Source: CALKYB01 sp964510575
GTDB taxonomy: Bacteria > Bdellovibrionota_C > UBA2361 > SZUA-149 > CALKYB01
DNA length: 64,000 bases
Assembly (NCBI GenBank): GCA_964510575.1
Contig: CAZECN010000002.1
Coordinates: 97,663-161,662 of the forward strand
Direction: 5' to 3'
This document shows positions 43,439 to 51,329 of this stretch, in pieces (position 1 is the first letter of the stretch; the number at the start of each line of letters is the position of its first letter). The position numbers and the translations under genes are program-made. The notes beneath the pieces were generated by a model that was not told the DNA's origin, did not search any database, and was given only the letters and a program-made list of their open reading frames with translations.

Positions 43439-45142
43439 CTACTCAAGCCTGATATTAGATACAGACTCACCAGAAGGAACCATTGGAAAAACGTTTTCCT
43501 CCTTCTCTACCACTACTTCAAGCAAGTAAGGCCCTTCCGTTGAAAGCATTTTATCTACTGCTGCTTCAAGCTCAGACTCTTCGGAGACCCTAGCTGCGGG
43601 AATCGCAAACCCTTCCGATATTTTAACAAAGTCAGGGTTGTCCATGTTCACGAAAGAATATCTCTTATCAAAGAACATTTCCTGCCACTGGCGAACCATT
43701 CCCAAATAGTTGTTGTTTAGGATGATGGTTTTTACAGCGATATTTTCTTGCCTGATAGTTGCCAGTTCTTGAAGAGTCATTTGGAAACTGCCGTCGCCAA
43801 TTATTGCAAGAACCTCTCTCTCAGGTGCTCCAACCTTAGCTCCAAACGCAGCAGGTAGAGAGAATCCCATCGTGCCCAGGCCACCAGAGGAAATAAAACT
43901 ATTTGGTTCTTTAAAGCGATAGTAGCGAGCACTCATCATTTGGTGCTGCCCTACATCTGGAACCACGATAGCTTTACCGTCTGTCTTCTTTGAGAGCAGG
44001 TCAATGGTTTGCCCCATTGAAATCTTACCAGCCGTTTTGGGCTTTAAGTCGCCATCAATTACTTTAGCTTGCTCTTCCTTTGCGCAGTCCCTGAACGAAC
44101 CGAACCACTCTTGATGGTTGGCTTTTTCAACTAAAGGCAAAAGCTTTTCGAGTGCAGATTTAGCTTCGCAGATTAAAGATACATCAACCGTAACGTTTTT
44201 GTTTATTTCCGCTGGGTCGATATCAACGTGGATGATCTTTGCTTGCTTGGCGTAAACTTCAAGATTACCAGTGACGCGGTCATCAAACCTCATACCAACT
44301 GCGAGAATCAGGTCTGCCTGGTTGGTTAGAAGATTAGGTCCATAGTTTCCATGCATTCCGAGCATGCCAGCATAGTTTTCGTGGTCGGTTGGAAAGCAAG
44401 AAAGACCAAGTAAAGTGCTTGCTACTGGAATGTCGGTTTTCTCTACAAACTTTGCCAAAGCCTTTTCGGCCTGAGAGATTAAAACTCCGTGGCCAACGAA
44501 CATTAATGGTTTTTTAGCTTCGTTAATTAACTCGGCTGCTTTTTCAAGATCTGCAGTTTCAGGCTCTCTCTGAATATCAACACTGGCTAGTTCAGTCTTC
44601 TTTTCGTAGCAAAAATCTAACTCATCAAACTGAGCGTTTTTGGTAATATCTACCAGCACAGGGCCAGGCCTACCGTTAGCAGCAATGTAGAAAGCTTTAG
44701 CCAGTATTTCAGGAATCTCTTCAGCTTCAGTGACCTGATAGTTCCATTTAGTAATTGGCATAGTGATTCCAATTACATCAGTTTCCTGAAAAGCATCGGT
44801 TCCAAGCACGGCCTTAGGAACTTGACCAGTAATGCAAACGATTGGAACAGAGTCGAGCATAGCGTCTGCGATTCCGGTCACTAGGTTTGTCGCACCTGGA
44901 CCTGAGGTTGCAATTGCAACGCCAACTTTGCCGCACGCTCGAGCATAGCCTTCAGCAGCATGTGCAGCACCTTGCTCGTGCCGGACAAGTATATGCCGAA
45001 TTTCTTTTTGATAATCGTATAGTGCATCGTAGAGAGGCATGATTGCCCCACCAGGGTAACCAAAAACGGTTTCAACCCCTTCAGCGATCAGAGCTTCGCA
45101 AATTGCCCGCGAGCCTGTTATTTTTTTTGTTTTAGTTGCCAT
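43439..45142 (-). CDS. ilvB: Acetolactate synthase catalytic (large) subunit
   Basis: 567 residues, ThDP/FAD/Mg enzyme making acetolactate and acetohydroxybutyrate. The catalytic Glu is in RHEQGAAHAAEGYARA; FAD part GMLGMHGNYGPN and MRFDDRVTGN; ThDP motif GDGSFQMTLQELATI to LNNNYLGMVRQWQEMF. First gene of ilvB-ilvN-ilvC. The start ATG lies in a strongly A-rich context without a Shine-Dalgarno sequence; a 6-bp hairpin (45159-45173) sits just in front. See the leader ORF upstream. Confidence 0.96.
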   Translation of the reverse strand: MATKTKKITGSRAICEALIAEGVETVFGYPGGAIMPLYDALYDYQKEIRHILVRHEQGAAHAAEGYARACGKVGVAIATSGPGATNLVTGIADAMLDSVPIVCITGQVPKAVLGTDAFQETDVIGITMPITKWNYQVTEAEEIPEILAKAFYIAANGRPGPVLVDITKNAQFDELDFCYEKKTELASVDIQREPETADLEKAAELINEAKKPLMFVGHGVLISQAEKALAKFVEKTDIPVASTLLGLSCFPTDHENYAGMLGMHGNYGPNLLTNQADLILAVGMRFDDRVTGNLEVYAKQAKIIHVDIDPAEINKNVTVDVSLICEAKSALEKLLPLVEKANHQEWFGSFRDCAKEEQAKVIDGDLKPKTAGKISMGQTIDLLSKKTDGKAIVVPDVGQHQMMSARYYRFKEPNSFISSGGLGTMGFSLPAAFGAKVGAPEREVLAIIGDGSFQMTLQELATIRQENIAVKTIILNNNYLGMVRQWQEMFFDKRYSFVNMDNPDFVKISEGFAIPAARVSEESELEAAVDKMLSTEGPYLLEVVVEKEENVFPMVPSGESVSNIRLE

Positions 45143-45158
45143 AGTCTTTTTTGTTTTT

Positions 45159-45173
45159 GGCTCTTTGAGAGCC
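45159..45173 (-). other. Small hairpin just upstream of ilvB
   Basis: GGCTCT-CAA-AGAGCC, read leftward, followed by A-rich sequence and not by T, so it is not an intrinsic terminator. Its place 17 bases before the ilvB ATG suggests an effect on translation start or on attenuation. Confidence 0.4.
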
Positions 45174-45220
45174 GCCTCTGTAGTTTAATAGTTTTTTCTA
45201 ATCTGGTTTTTCTAGTGGTT

Positions 45221-45439
45221 TTAAATAACCGCGGTGGTCGCTATGCCCGGAACAGTCTCCGGGTTGGTAACCAGAGTAATAACTACAGAGATGACAACTT
45301 TGAGCAGGGCTGAAATGCAGAGGAAATTAGAGGTAACAGGGAGCTTGAAGGCGTCACGTCCTAATCTAACCTTACGGTCAGTCAGTGGGTGGGAAGATTT
45401 CAAAGCTTTTAGCTGCATTTTTCTAATATTTACAGTCAC
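45221..45439 (-). CDS. Candidate ilv leader ORF, branched-chain-rich C-terminus
   Basis: 72-codon ORF, GTG start, GGAAAG 7 bases upstream. The last 31 residues contain 15 Ile/Leu/Val; the run ISALLKVVISVVITLV resembles the E. coli ilvL leader peptide (start of which is MTALLRVISLVVISVV). Alignment would put the E. coli start at an ATT codon here, but the longer frame has the better ribosome site. It lies between a TATAAT box and ilvB, in the same direction. A GC hairpin (45246-45263, CCCGGA/TCCGGG) covers the end of the codon run. No T-run follows, so control would be translational or Rho-based. Could still be a chance ORF. Confidence 0.5.
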   Translation of the reverse strand: MTVNIRKMQLKALKSSHPLTDRKVRLGRDAFKLPVTSNFLCISALLKVVISVVITLVTNPETVPGIATTAVI

Positions 45440-45479
45440 ATATCAACTTTCCAGACAGGTCTCGCCTGCTCGGAGAGGG

Positions 45480-45508
45480 ATTATACATATAATAGGAGAA
45501 AAAATAAA
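45480..45508 (-). promoter_or_regulatory. Candidate promoter of the ilvB-ilvN-ilvC transcript
   Basis: Perfect TATAAT at 45480-45485 (leftward) with a weak TTTATT 17 bases upstream (45503-45508). Transcription would start near 45473, giving a leader of about 330 bases that includes the branched-chain-rich ORF. Confidence 0.5.
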
Positions 45509-45612
45509 AGGTTAGGTAAGAACAGAATTAGCCTTGCTTGGGCCTAGTTTCTCCTAGATGATTTTGGCTATTGTTCATCAACAACTACCTCATTTCGTAG
45601 GGCTGGACCCCA

Positions 45613-45640
45613 TTGATTTCTAAATCTAGAGGCATATAAT
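45613..45640 (+). promoter_or_regulatory. Candidate promoter of the first icd gene
   Basis: TTGATT at 45613-45618, 16-base spacer, TATAAT at 45635-45640. Start of transcription near 45647 leaves a leader of about 265 bases before the ATG at 45913. Confidence 0.5.
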
Positions 45641-45810
45641 TCCAAGCCTAGTTTTTTAGTGTTTAAACTGGCCGCTCTTTTTCTAAGTCCTTTAGTGTAG
45701 AAATTTCCCGACTTTCTGAGTTTCTTTTCACTTTTCGGTTTCCTTTGGAGATCTGAATTTTAGGTGTGAGGAAATTCAGGAAGTAATTCGGGAGAAGTAA
45801 AAGGTTAGTG

Positions 45811-45848
45811 GTTGACGCTCTGGGTCCATAGAGGTCGAGAGCGTTAAC
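45811..45848 (+). other. Hairpin in the 5' leader of the first icd gene
   Basis: GTTGACGCTCT pairs with AGAGCGTTAAC (11 bp with one G-U) around a 16-base loop. It ends 64 bases before the ATG. A T-rich stretch (ATGTTTTTTTAATC) follows after about six bases, so it could be an imperfect attenuator. Confidence 0.4.
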
Positions 45849-45912
45849 CCAAGATGTTTTTTTAATCTTTTTCCTGGCTTCGTTCTGAAGCCCTAACCAA
45901 AGAGAAGTTATT

Positions 45913-48105
45913 ATGACTCAATCTGCAATTATTTACACTCACACCGACGAGGCTCCAGCTTTAGCTACCTTTTCTTTACTGCCCGTGATTCGAAGTATTC
46001 TTCGCCCCGGCAGTATCGATGTAACACTGGTGGACATCTCTTTAGCCAGCCGAATACTTGCTGCGTTTTCTGATGATGAGGTCGATGGCCTTGCGCAGCT
46101 TGGAGAACTAGTAAAGACGCCAGCAGCCAACATTATGAAGTTACCTAATATCAGTGCTTCAGTGCCTCAGCTTCAGGCGGCGATTACCGAGCTTCGTGCA
46201 CAAGGCTATGATTTACCTGATTATCCGAATGAAGATTCTGCAATCACTGCGAAGTATGATGCTATAAAAGGCAGCGCAGTTAATCCCGTTCTTAGAGAAG
46301 GTAACTCTGACCGAAGAGCACCTGGAGCCGTTAAACGTTACGCTCAAAAAAACCCTCACTCTATGGGAAAGTGGGCTGAAGATTCTCAAACTTCAGTGCA
46401 ATCAATGACTGATGGAGATTTTCGTTCCAATGAAAAGTCTGTTCAGTTTTCAGAGGCGGAAAGTGTAACGGTCGTTTTTTATTCTGACTCAGGTAAAATT
46501 GACACTTTGAAAACTGTGCCAGTTGAAGCCGGGGATGTGATCGACGCCACATTTATGAGTGCTGAGAAGTTGCGTATCTTTCTAGAAGGGCAGCGGAAGC
46601 ATGCCTTAACTGAAGGCGTTCTTTTGTCTCTTCACTTAAAAGCGACGATGATGAAAGTAGCTGACCCGATTATCTTTGGGCATGCTGTGAAGGTGTTTTT
46701 CAAGGATGTGTTTGAGAAGCATGCTGATGCTATGGCAGAAGCAGATGTCAATCCTAACGATGGATTGGGAAGTGTAATTGCCAAAATTGAAGGCCTTTCG
46801 AAAGACAAGTCTGAACCGGTGTTGGCTGCAATTGGAGCCGCTATTGATGTCGGTCCTGAGTTGGCAATGGTGAATTCTGACCAGGGAATAACTAACTTAC
46901 ATGTTCCCAGTGATGTCATCGTTGATGCAAGTATTCCAGCGATGATTCGTGCTGGTGGCTTGATGTGGAATCGAAAAGGTTCTCTTCAAGAGACCAGAGC
47001 CCTGATTCCAGACAGCAGCTATTCCGGAGTTTTTAAAGCCTGTATCGAAGACTGTAAAAAGCACGGTGCTTTGAATCCAGCTACCATTGGCACCTGTCCT
47101 AATGTTGGTCTGATGGCTAAGAAGGCTCAGGAGTATGGTTCGCATGACAAAACTTTTGAAATACCTGAAGCTGGTAAGGTTAAGGTGATCGGGAGTAACG
47201 GCAAAGTTTTATTGGAACATCGAGTAGCTCAAGGTGACATCTGGCGCATGTGTCAGACGAAACTGGTTGCAATTGAAAACTGGGTTAAGCTAGCTGTAGA
47301 TCGCGCCCGAGCTTCGTCGACGCCGGTGGTGTTTTGGTTAGATAGCGATCGTTCGCATGACGCTATACTTATTGGCCTGGTTGAAGGTTTCCTTGAAAAT
47401 CATCCTAAGGATAATCTCGATATCAGAATCATGGACCCTGTTGAAGCCACAAAGCATACTCTTAAGAGAATGCGAAAAGGTAAGGACACTATCTCCGCAA
47501 CTGGTAATGTTTTACGTGATTACCTAACGGATTTATTCCCGATTCTCGAGCTCGGTACCAGTGCCAAGATGCTTTCAATCGTACCGTTACTGGAAGGTGG
47601 TGGTTTGTTTGAAACAGGAGCAGGTGGCTCTGCGCCGAAGCACGTCCAGCAATTGTGTGAGGAGAATCATTTGCGTTGGGACTCTCTGGGTGAGTTTTTG
47701 GCACTTGGAGCGTCACTCGAGCACATAGCCAACACTACGGATGATATAGGTGCTCGGGTTTATGCAGAGACACTGGATAGAGCCGTCGGGACTTTACTAG
47801 AGGAGGACAAAAGTCCAAAACGAGGAGTCCGCGAGCTTGACAACCGAGGGAGTCATTTTTATCTGACTCTTTATTGGACTCAGGAGTTGGCTGCGCAAGA
47901 TGATGATACTGTGCTTCAAGCTAAGTTTACTCCAATTGCCAAGGCTCTTGCTGAGAACGAAGATGAGATCATTCGAGAGCTTACTGCTGTTCAAGGAATG
48001 GGAGTCGATATCGGAGGCTACTACAGACCTGATGCAGACTTGGTTAAAAGAATCATGAGACCAAGTGAAACGTTTAACGGCATCATTGACTCAATGGCTG
48101 CCTAA
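45913..48105 (+). CDS. icd: Monomeric NADP-dependent isocitrate dehydrogenase, paralogue 1
   Basis: 730 residues, the monomeric IDH-II family, converting isocitrate to 2-oxoglutarate and NADPH. Segments IIYTHTDEAPALAT, NIMKLPNISASVPQLQ, NPVLREGNSDRRAP, ATMMKVADPIIFGH, LHVPSDVIVDASIPAMIR and LRDYLTDLFPILELGTSAKM are those of the family and hold the substrate and metal sites. It is closely similar along its full length to the second copy at 51330, but its codon use is more mixed (more GC-ending codons), hinting at lower expression or a different history. Ribosome site AAAGAGAAG. Confidence 0.95.
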   Translation: MTQSAIIYTHTDEAPALATFSLLPVIRSILRPGSIDVTLVDISLASRILAAFSDDEVDGLAQLGELVKTPAANIMKLPNISASVPQLQAAITELRAQGYDLPDYPNEDSAITAKYDAIKGSAVNPVLREGNSDRRAPGAVKRYAQKNPHSMGKWAEDSQTSVQSMTDGDFRSNEKSVQFSEAESVTVVFYSDSGKIDTLKTVPVEAGDVIDATFMSAEKLRIFLEGQRKHALTEGVLLSLHLKATMMKVADPIIFGHAVKVFFKDVFEKHADAMAEADVNPNDGLGSVIAKIEGLSKDKSEPVLAAIGAAIDVGPELAMVNSDQGITNLHVPSDVIVDASIPAMIRAGGLMWNRKGSLQETRALIPDSSYSGVFKACIEDCKKHGALNPATIGTCPNVGLMAKKAQEYGSHDKTFEIPEAGKVKVIGSNGKVLLEHRVAQGDIWRMCQTKLVAIENWVKLAVDRARASSTPVVFWLDSDRSHDAILIGLVEGFLENHPKDNLDIRIMDPVEATKHTLKRMRKGKDTISATGNVLRDYLTDLFPILELGTSAKMLSIVPLLEGGGLFETGAGGSAPKHVQQLCEENHLRWDSLGEFLALGASLEHIANTTDDIGARVYAETLDRAVGTLLEEDKSPKRGVRELDNRGSHFYLTLYWTQELAAQDDDTVLQAKFTPIAKALAENEDEIIRELTAVQGMGVDIGGYYRPDADLVKRIMRPSETFNGIIDSMAA

Positions 48106-48145
48106 ATCGAAACCGGCATTTGGACATTTGAAACTGCAACCCAAA

Positions 48146-48176
48146 AGGCTGGTAGTGTATTTTGCATTACCAGCCT
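48146..48176. other. Hairpin after the first icd gene
   Basis: AGGCTGGTA/TACCAGCCT extended by three more pairs (one G-U), 7-base loop. Read leftward it is followed by TTTTGGG; read rightward by AAGGAGA. It may be a weak terminator, mainly for the leftward strand. Confidence 0.4.
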
Positions 48177-48192
48177 AAGGAGAATGTTTAAT

Positions 48193-48312
48193 ATGACAGG
48201 AAGAGTTCTTGATAGTAACCAGGGTTCTAGAAATTACCGATTTGGTAGCTTTATGGTTATTGCTTCTCCTGAACTTCCTCAATTTTTTTCAAAAATATTT
48301 TTCAAAATTTAA
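48193..48312 (+). CDS. Possible 39-residue small protein
   Basis: Short ORF after icd copy 1, AAGGAG 10 bases before the ATG. The product starts TGRVLDSNQGSRNYRFG and ends hydrophobic/aromatic (FFSKIFFKI). No family seen. The ribosome site is the main support; composition turns AT-rich toward the end. Confidence 0.3.
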   Translation: MTGRVLDSNQGSRNYRFGSFMVIASPELPQFFSKIFFKI

Positions 48313-48397
48313 ATAGAGAGTAAGTAAAAAATCGAACCTTTAAAAGTATATTACAATAATATAAACCTCCGATTAGTTACGCTCATTAAGAAGAAAT

Positions 48398-48427
48398 TCT
48401 CGAGGATTCGGGGGAGAATCCTCGAGA
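48398..48427 (-). terminator. Terminator hairpin after acn
   Basis: 12-bp perfect stem TCTCGAGGATTC / GAATCCTCGAGA with a 6-base loop. Read leftward it runs into ATTTCTTCTT. It lies about 38 bases after the aconitase stop. Confidence 0.65.
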
Positions 48428-48464
48428 TAATTTACCTTCCTATATAGACTTTAGCAGGCTTATT

Positions 48465-50777
48465 CTATGCTGCCTTGCCGTCGTCCAGAGCCTTATTCAA
48501 CCAACCACCTGACCAGAAGTTATCTATGGCACGTTGATTCATGTCGTTGACCAGATTGACCCGAACAGGTTCTTTGCCATCTCTATGAACCATCAGATAG
48601 ACTTCACTTCCAACAGCTAGATTTTCGATGCCGACAATATTAACTTTGTCGTGAGCTTCGAAAACACTGTAGTCGGCTGAGTTCTCAAACACCATCGCCA
48701 GAACACCCATTTCACGAAGGTTTTCCTGGTGAATTGATGCAAATGAGCGTGCGAAGACACCATTACAACCGAGATACTTTGGTGTCATGGCGGCGTGTTC
48801 TCTTGAGGAACCTTCACCAACCATAGTGTCACCAACTGCGATCCAAGGTTGCTTTGCGTCACGGTATTTTAAAGCAACATCGTGAGCCAAACCGGTTGCG
48901 CCGTCAGAACCTAGTAAATCAAGGACCGTTCCATCAGCTTTACCTGTAAAGACATTTAGAGTTCCACCGGTGAGGTAGTTCTCAGATATCTTTGGCAGAT
49001 GTCCGCGACGGTTTAACCAGGCACCGGCAGGGCTAATACCATCTGTTGTGAATGGCTCGTTTTCAGCACCTTTAAAAAGAATTACTGCGTCGCCTAGATC
49101 AGCTTTTTCTGGCCTTGTAAAAGGATCAAGAAGAGCAATACGCTCGCTGTTTGGATCAGTGCTAAGATCCACATCTGGGTTGTATCCAGAGTTAAACTCA
49201 TACACTGGAGCCGGAAAGGGGAGAAACCCGTTTTCCGGAATACCATTGGAGGTGGGAACTTCAGGCAGTTGTGTGCCCTCAAGGCTACCACTGGAGGGAT
49301 CAAATCCGATTTTTCCGGACAGACAAACCAGCATAACCATCAAAGGTGAAGTTACCAATGGTATGGTCGAGGGATCACCGTCAAACCGTTTGGCAAAAGG
49401 TCGATTGAACGAAGCAACTACAGTATTTGCAGTGCCTTTTACCCAGTCTTCAGGTCGTTCCCACTTACCGATGCAGGCGGCACAGCTCGGAGCAGTTATT
49501 ACGATTCCCAACTTTCGCATCGGGTCAAGTAAGCCATACTCTTCTGCTGTGATTTTAAGCTGAGAGCTTCCTGGACTGTAATGGACAGGCACTTTTAAAT
49601 TCAGATCATTATCCAGAGCCCATTGAGCTATCTGAGACACCTGAAGTAGATCGCCCCAACTAGACTGAGTGCAAGATCCAATTTGTCCATAGCTCAGGGG
49701 AGGTAAGCCACCGTCCTTTGCTTGTTGAACAATTGTATCTCCATCTCCAACTTCACATCGACTCCAGCTGCTGACAGCTTTTTCAAGCTCGTTTGGATAT
49801 CTTACTACCCCGACATCGAAAGGTCCGCACATCTGCGGTTTTAATTCACTGAGATTAATCTCAATTACCTTGTCGTAGTGACTTTCTGGATATTGTAAGA
49901 CTTCCACATCTGGGCGGTAGTAGCCGATGTTTTTTTCTACGATACTGGCGACGTCTTTTCTTTGAGTTGCTCGAAGAAAATCACCCATAGCTGCAGTGTA
50001 GCTGGCTGTTGACCATCGCAAACCAGGCTCAACACCCATGTTGCCACAGGTAGCAATTCCCGTTGCGGGAATTGAATCAAGACCAGGTCCGAAGTACTCT
50101 GCAGAATAACCCTTACCACCTTCTCTACCTAAAATTCGGCAAAGTTCAGTGATAATTTCCTTAGGTGTGGCCCAGGCAGAGAGTTGGCCGACAAGATGTA
50201 CTCCAAGGGTTTTGGGTTTATCAATCATCCACTCATTGCCGAGCATGATATTGCTGGCGACGTTTCCGCCAACTCCAGGAATTGCAGCTCCGAGACCTGC
50301 ACCGTGACCACTATGAGAGTCTGTTCCAACTGCAAACATACCGGGAATTGCATATACACGAAGTACGATATCGTGAATAATTCCACTTCCAAGTTTCCAG
50401 ACATCGATTCCCTGAGCTTTTCCAACTCGCTCAAGAAAATCAAAAACTTCTTCATGGTCCTGACCAGCTCGCTTTAGATCAGCCTCTGCTCCCTTATTGG
50501 TAGAAAGCGCAAGGTGATCGTAATGGAAGCTCGCTGGAACAGCAGAACCCTTCATGCCGGCGGCGATAGCTTGAAGAACAGCCATCTGGGCCGTTGCTTC
50601 CTGCATATTTACACGAGCAGGGTAGAGCATTATCGATTCACCAGCTGAAAGGTTTGATGGCGCCTGACGCATGTGTCCAAGAAGGATTTTATCCGTCAGT
50701 GTTAGAGGTCGTTGAAGGGCATTTCGGCCTGCATCAATTCTCTCAATTAAAGTTGAGTAATACTTTCGATAATCCAT
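48465..50777 (-). CDS. acn: Aconitate hydratase (divergent mitochondrial-type)
   Basis: About 770 residues; converts citrate to isocitrate through a [4Fe-4S] cluster. Cluster Cys are present: GSCTQSSWGD and APSCAACIGKW (CxxC). Other sites: VGTDSHSGHGAGLG, NRPFAKRFDGDP, VGEGSSREHAAMTP. The usual CTNSS and NRNFxxR are changed to CTQSS and NRPFAKR, so it is a diverged branch. A more upstream ATG at 50789 exists, but its own sequence supplies GGAG six bases before the ATG at 50777, which I prefer. It lies between two icd copies, in the opposite direction, so the three genes make two successive TCA steps. Confidence 0.93.
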   Translation of the reverse strand: MDYRKYYSTLIERIDAGRNALQRPLTLTDKILLGHMRQAPSNLSAGESIMLYPARVNMQEATAQMAVLQAIAAGMKGSAVPASFHYDHLALSTNKGAEADLKRAGQDHEEVFDFLERVGKAQGIDVWKLGSGIIHDIVLRVYAIPGMFAVGTDSHSGHGAGLGAAIPGVGGNVASNIMLGNEWMIDKPKTLGVHLVGQLSAWATPKEIITELCRILGREGGKGYSAEYFGPGLDSIPATGIATCGNMGVEPGLRWSTASYTAAMGDFLRATQRKDVASIVEKNIGYYRPDVEVLQYPESHYDKVIEINLSELKPQMCGPFDVGVVRYPNELEKAVSSWSRCEVGDGDTIVQQAKDGGLPPLSYGQIGSCTQSSWGDLLQVSQIAQWALDNDLNLKVPVHYSPGSSQLKITAEEYGLLDPMRKLGIVITAPSCAACIGKWERPEDWVKGTANTVVASFNRPFAKRFDGDPSTIPLVTSPLMVMLVCLSGKIGFDPSSGSLEGTQLPEVPTSNGIPENGFLPFPAPVYEFNSGYNPDVDLSTDPNSERIALLDPFTRPEKADLGDAVILFKGAENEPFTTDGISPAGAWLNRRGHLPKISENYLTGGTLNVFTGKADGTVLDLLGSDGATGLAHDVALKYRDAKQPWIAVGDTMVGEGSSREHAAMTPKYLGCNGVFARSFASIHQENLREMGVLAMVFENSADYSVFEAHDKVNIVGIENLAVGSEVYLMVHRDGKEPVRVNLVNDMNQRAIDNFWSGGWLNKALDDGKAA

Positions 50778-51329
50778 AAGGATCTCCATTCGGAAAAAAA
50801 GATAACCAGTGCCTGAAACGGCAAAGGTCAGTGAGTTGGGCTATGTCAGTTCGCAAGAGCGAACAAAGCTGAAACAGCCTTTGCTACTTACGAGCAGCAA
50901 AGACTGTTTCTTCTCTAAACATAGCCAAGAAAACCTTTGATTCATTACTTACTTTCTATTGAAAGTTAGAAAGACTTCTACTGAAACTAGGGGTGTTGAA
51001 AAGAACGGGGACCGCGCAGTAGAGTCCAAAACATTCTCACAGTCAATATACGAGTAAGAACGTATCAATTGTACTGGGGCCCCTTGTGGTTGTTTGTTTT
51101 GTCCAGCTACAACCCATCCTTAAGATTTTATGAACGAGTTAAGTGTCTGCAACTAAATGTCTTTTTGGGTCTGGAAAAAAATACATTTTAGCTCCTGCAG
51201 GGGCTTGAATTTATACGATTTATAGGGCAATTTCCCATGCCAGAGCTGCGGTTTTTAGCTGTGCTCTAGATTTATGGATTCAAGTACCAAACGCCTCTTT
51301 AGAGGGCCAATTAAGTTAGGAAGAATAAG
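50778..51329. other. Divergent control region acn / second icd
   Basis: About 550 bases. Apart from the three-way-junction element at 50839-50926, it holds small dyads: ACTTTC-tatt-GAAAGT near 50950, ATACG...CGTAT near 51050, a GGGGCCCC palindrome near 51077 and a CCTCT-tt-AGAGG hairpin near 51294 just before the icd ribosome site (TAGGAAG). No ORF with a convincing ribosome site. Confidence 0.45.
50839..50926 (-). ncRNA. Candidate structured leader RNA (three-way junction) upstream of acn
   Basis: Closing stem P1 of 8 perfect pairs (GGCTATGT 50839-50846 with ACATAGCC 50919-50926). Inside, P2 is GTTCGC-AAGA-GCGAAC (50849-50864); P3 is GAAACAG/CTGTTTC (50871-50877 with 50904-50910) continued after a 1x1 mismatch by CTTTGCT/AGCAAAG (50879-50885 with 50896-50902). 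All arms are exact. It lies 61 bases before the acn start on the leftward strand, so a leader element is the likeliest reading; strand is inferred. It does not match an RNA family I recognise, and no T-run follows. Confidence 0.5.

Noticed and set aside
45234..45515. 93-codon plus-strand ORF opposite the ilv leader
   Set aside because: No ribosome site or family match; the opposite strand has the branched-chain-rich frame in the direction of ilvB.
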